From NCBI RefSeq assembly GCF_040276085.1, contig NZ_JBELOK010000002.1:62001-126000 (forward strand): a stretch of 64,000 nucleotides of DNA, given 5' to 3'. Source of the stretch: Castellaniella sp040276085 (GTDB lineage Bacteria > Pseudomonadota > Gammaproteobacteria > Burkholderiales > Burkholderiaceae_B). A program made the translations under genes and the position numbers. Below are positions 60,967 to 64,000 of this stretch, in pieces. Below the pieces are notes generated by a model. That model saw only the letters and a list, made by a program, of their open reading frames with translations. It made no database searches and had not been told where the DNA came from. The first letter of the stretch is position 1. Each line of letters starts with the position of its first letter.

Positions 60967-63160
60967 AACGGGCTCCAACACGCAAATTATCCACACAAAG
61001 CCCCAAGGGTTTAAGGATGTCATCGAGCGCATCGCGTACACCCTGCGCCATCAAGTGGCTGCCACACACTCGCAACACCGCCCCTTGTGACACCAAATCC
61101 TGCAGCCGCGCCGCATCCCGGCGCAAGGCATCCTGCACATAGCTACCGTTTCCCACACGCGAAAAAGCTGTTTTTAGGCCAGTGAGATGGCCTTTGCTAA
61201 GCCAGCGTTGCAGCGACGAGGCAAATAAAAAGTCTTTTTCAGGGTCTCGCCCACCAAAATACAAAAACATGGGTGCATGCTGGGAATTGCTCCGGATAAA
61301 TCCCGCCAAAGGTGCAATGCCGGTGCCCGCGCCAATCAAGATCACGGGCCGGGCTTCGGCGGCCAGCGTAAACCCCGGGTTCTGCTTCACAAATGCCTGT
61401 AAACAATCGCCAGGCTGCAAAGTATGCAGATATTCTGAACACTGGCCACCCGGTACTTTTCTGACACAGATCTCCACAAAACCATCCGGACGGCCTGAAG
61501 CCAGCGAATAATACCGGGGCACCTGAACCGTATCGGACACAACACCCAGAAGGTCTCCAGCCTGAAACGCAGGCATGCCACGCCCGCGCAACCTGTCTGT
61601 GAGGTGCACCTTGGGCCAACCCAGCCGCAGGATAACAACGGCCCCCGTCGCCTCATCGGAATAATCTGTGCGCTCCAGTACCGTAAGCGGATGGGTCGCC
61701 GGTACCCGGGCAACCATTTTCAGGACTAGCGGATCGGCCAAAGCATCGGACAAGGCCTTGACCCAGCGCTCAAACGCCTGCACGTTTTGCTGATGAATCG
61801 CCTCAAAAGGAAGCAAGCCACGCCATCCCCGAGTTCTCAAAGACTCTTCAATGGCACGCGCATAGGCACAAAAACGGGGAAACTGGCGATCACCGAACCC
61901 CAACACCGTCACCGACGCCTGACCGGCTGGCAGTGCCCGAATCTTATTCAGTGCATGCGCTGCAGGCGCGGGGGCCTGGCCGTCACCATAGGTGGCCGCG
62001 AACACAAACACATGCCGGGCAGAAGGCGGAACATCAAAAGCTGCCAGAGGCGCGGTATGCACTTTGTGTCCGCGCTGCACCAAGGCATTGTGCAGCGCCT
62101 GCGCAAACCCCCAGGTGGAACCGGTTTCACTGGCCACAAAAATCAGCATGTCAGCCTGACTGACTGCTGTATTGGCAGATATCGTGGGTATCAGGCTACG
62201 GTGCTGCGCGCGGACGAGCATGCCTGATATCCAAAACATGGGCATCGACAGGCCCAGCAAAGCCAGTACCATTGCCCAGCCCCACCCGCCCTTGCCCGTG
62301 TGCAGGGTGTATATCCAATCGTTCAGTTGCTGTAGAACACCGTAAGAAGACCAGGCAAGCATCACACCTGTCTTGCGATCAATCGCACCTTCACCCTCGG
62401 AAGTACGTACCGTCCAGACATCCTCAGGCACCCCTGGCTCGGGCAGCTCCAGCGAGCGCAACTGACCGACTGGCAGAGTCTGCAGAAACGGAATACGCCC
62501 AGCAGGAAGATCCGGCCTATCTACCCGGGCAGACTGCACCTCAGGAAGCGGTGGCGCATCGGCTGAAAAAAGGCCAAAGCTGGTTGCGCTCATCCACAAA
62601 GCCGTGGCAGACGACAGCAACAAGCCAACCACCAGCACACGGCCAGTCCAGGTGTGGAGCCGGTGAACGCCCGTGCCGCGCACCCTGCCAAGGACATGTC
62701 GCCAGCCGCCAAGCTGACGCACCAGCAACACTGAACCCGACACAGACAATGCCAGCAAGGCAAAAGCGGCAAATGCAGTAACCAGCCGCCCCGCATCTCC
62801 AAGGAGTAGCGAGCGGTGCAAATTGCGCAACCAGCGCTCGGTATTGGAGGCCTGATACGCTCCCAGTACATTTCCGGTTGTGGGATCCAACTGCTGGGCA
62901 TGGGATCCCGCAGCATCAAAGGAATACGCCAGGACGGCCCCTGCCGGCTGACGCCGGAGCGCTTCCAACCCCGGAATATCGGACTGCGCACGCTGCACCA
63001 ACCCGGCCACCGAAGCCTGCTGGTCATACGATGGCGCCACCCAGGCGTCCTTGACCGGGAAGAAAGCCAACATTGCACCAGTCAGGCCAAGCATCAATAA
63101 CAGGGCACCCGGCCACAGCCCCAGCACCCGATGGATCTTTCGCGCATTCATCTGGCTCAC
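60947..63160 (-). CDS. PepSY-membrane, flavodoxin and reductase fusion protein
   Basis: 737 residues from a GTG that overlaps the upstream stop (GTGA); the ATG at 63149-63151 is an alternative. Residues 1-340 form the PepSY-associated membrane part (RKIHRVLGLWPGALLLMLGL; about four helices with paired His). Then a flavodoxin domain (about 340-480, FVASETGSTWGFAQAL) and a ferredoxin-NADP reductase/CysJ-like domain (YYSLASG, LIGAGTGIAPLAGF, FYFGGRDPEKD-like). It probably moves electrons from NADPH across the membrane to an outside acceptor, here likely the DUF2271 protein. Confidence 0.87.
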   Translation of the reverse strand: MSQMNARKIHRVLGLWPGALLLMLGLTGAMLAFFPVKDAWVAPSYDQQASVAGLVQRAQSDIPGLEALRRQPAGAVLAYSFDAAGSHAQQLDPTTGNVLGAYQASNTERWLRNLHRSLLLGDAGRLVTAFAAFALLALSVSGSVLLVRQLGGWRHVLGRVRGTGVHRLHTWTGRVLVVGLLLSSATALWMSATSFGLFSADAPPLPEVQSARVDRPDLPAGRIPFLQTLPVGQLRSLELPEPGVPEDVWTVRTSEGEGAIDRKTGVMLAWSSYGVLQQLNDWIYTLHTGKGGWGWAMVLALLGLSMPMFWISGMLVRAQHRSLIPTISANTAVSQADMLIFVASETGSTWGFAQALHNALVQRGHKVHTAPLAAFDVPPSARHVFVFAATYGDGQAPAPAAHALNKIRALPAGQASVTVLGFGDRQFPRFCAYARAIEESLRTRGWRGLLPFEAIHQQNVQAFERWVKALSDALADPLVLKMVARVPATHPLTVLERTDYSDEATGAVVILRLGWPKVHLTDRLRGRGMPAFQAGDLLGVVSDTVQVPRYYSLASGRPDGFVEICVRKVPGGQCSEYLHTLQPGDCLQAFVKQNPGFTLAAEARPVILIGAGTGIAPLAGFIRSNSQHAPMFLYFGGRDPEKDFLFASSLQRWLSKGHLTGLKTAFSRVGNGSYVQDALRRDAARLQDLVSQGAVLRVCGSHLMAQGVRDALDDILKPLGLCVDNLRVGARYAEDVF

Positions 63161-63639
63161 CGCACCTGATAAGACACCGATTTCACGTATTGACGGCCCG
63201 GCCCACTGGTGGACATACCCTCACTGCGCAAAGGCACGCGCACATCCGAGGGACTATCCCGCAGGTCTTCCACGGCTGCATCAATGTGAATTTCATAGCC
63301 CGCATCGAACAGGGCATCGGCCAGATCGGCACTGATCTTCAGGGAGCGGCCCTCGCCGACACTTGCCCCAGTGACGCCATCCAGCCGGGTGGCATCACTG
63401 GCAGACAGGCGCTGCCAATTGGAAAGATGCTTGTAATACTTGGCCTTGCCTCCGGCCACCCATAAGGTACCTGCATAAGCACCCGTAGGGTTGGTGAGGT
63501 AGACCGCCAAATATGCACCGTCTCCCCCATAACGCTGCAGTGTTGCCGAGAGATCCACTGTGCGGCTATGCGCCAGTGTAGGGACAGCCAACGTAGCGGC
63601 TGTCAGGGCGTAAACACCCAAATGATGTTTTGCTTGCAT
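63157..63639 (-). CDS. DUF2271 periplasmic protein with flavinylation motif
   Basis: 160 residues from the ATG at 63637-63639, after AGGAG; an upstream in-frame start to 63663 is less likely. Sec signal peptide (residues 1-24, YALTAATLAVPTLAHS). The mature part has the sequence DGVTGAS, which fits the D-x-x-(S/T)-G-A-(S/T) motif that ApbE flavinylates; the Thr codon is 63370-63372. Genes for DUF2271, PepSY and ApbE proteins are known to cluster. First gene of the three-gene operon. Confidence 0.85.
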   Translation of the reverse strand: MQAKHHLGVYALTAATLAVPTLAHSRTVDLSATLQRYGGDGAYLAVYLTNPTGAYAGTLWVAGGKAKYYKHLSNWQRLSASDATRLDGVTGASVGEGRSLKISADLADALFDAGYEIHIDAAVEDLRDSPSDVRVPLRSEGMSTSGPGRQYVKSVSYQVR

Positions 63640-63732
63640 GCTGCATGCTCCTGTCCTTGCCACTGCCCGATAGCAGTGATGAGGTCAGGATACGCAGCTC
63701 AATATTGACCAGAGATGAACATATTCTGGCAA

Positions 63733-63752
63733 CGCCAAAAAACAGTTTGGCG
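63733..63752 (-). terminator. Weak terminator-like hairpin after the CoA-transferase gene
   Basis: CGCCAAA and TTTGGCG pair over a 6-base loop just past the stop codon on the minus strand; the T-run lies in the stem-loop rather than after it, so the call is weak. Confidence 0.35.
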
Positions 63753-63754
63753 GG

Positions 63755-64000
63755 TCAGATCACGCCATCTGTCCGCAAGCGGTCAATCTCCGGAGTTTCC
63801 AGGCCCAGCACCTGAGACAGCACCTCGGCCGTGTGAGCCCCCAGGCCAGGAGGCGGCAGGCGGTAGTCTACCGGTGTATCCGACAAGCGGATGGGGCTGG
63901 CCACCAGCGGCACCGACCCGGCTTCGGGGTGTGCCATATCAATTTTTAACGCCCTGGCCTTCACCTGCGGATCTTCGAAGACCTGTGCCATCGCATTGAT
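63755..64000 (-). CDS. CaiB/BaiF family III CoA-transferase, C-terminal part (cut by right window edge)
   Basis: Only the last 81 codons are present and the frame remains open at the window edge. The segment INAMAQVFEDPQVKAR and the end GLGAHTAEVLSQVLG are typical of the C terminus of these enzymes, which move CoA between carboxylic acids. Substrate cannot be told. Upstream part lies outside. Confidence 0.82.
   Translation of the reverse strand: MNAMAQVFEDPQVKARALKIDMAHPEAGSVPLVASPIRLSDTPVDYRLPPPGLGAHTAEVLSQVLGLETPEIDRLRTDGVI

Overview
The window comes from a betaproteobacterium, most likely a member of the Alcaligenaceae close to Bordetella, Castellaniella or Pusillimonas. This rests on the block rluB-rimP-nusA-infB-rbfA-truB-typA, a four-gene ftrABCD-type ferrous-iron uptake operon with a Fur box, a phaC-phaB-phaR cluster, Bordetella-like protein sequences, and high-GC coding DNA. 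Family assignments were made by reading motifs; no database search was possible.

Layout. 1-11582: core genes on the minus strand: a catalase cut by the left edge, then (in transcription order) scpB, rluB, and the rimP-nusA-infB-rbfA-truB-typA translation/transcription operon, which ends in a clear intrinsic terminator. A second terminator-like hairpin lies between the probable promoter and the rimP start codon and looks like an attenuator. 11651-11727: initiator tRNA-fMet. 11728-35959: a 24-kb integrative island inserted into the 3' half of that tRNA gene; a 45-bp near-identical copy of the tRNA end marks the far boundary.

The island carries an integrase next to the tRNA, an XRE-like regulator, two unknown proteins, a second large tyrosine recombinase with a replication-initiator-like partner, and an excisionase-like protein at the right end. 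Its cargo is a compact co-directional operon of five genes: SNF2-family helicase, giant adenine DNA methyltransferase, small membrane protein, 2142-residue DEAD/DUF1998 helicase with a possible C-terminal nuclease, and a RelE-like/UvrD-like helicase fusion. It resembles DISARM and Druantia anti-phage systems in its parts but matches neither in its full gene set. It is the best candidate here for a poorly described system.

36122-64000: core or metabolic genes: PhoX-type phosphatase, AraC regulator, nrdAB with tandem NrdR boxes, ftrABCD, the PHA cluster, pgeF-rluD, bamD, a DinG-type helicase, tex, succinate-semialdehyde dehydrogenase with a class III aminotransferase, and a DUF2271/PepSY-flavodoxin-reductase/ApbE operon that looks like an extracytoplasmic flavin electron-transfer system. 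A family III CoA-transferase is cut by the right edge.

Working together: the left operon couples ribosome maturation with transcription elongation. The island operon probably modifies host DNA and acts on unmodified DNA with three helicases. The ftr genes oxidise and import ferrous iron under Fur control. ApbE probably attaches FMN to the DUF2271 protein fed by the PepSY reductase.
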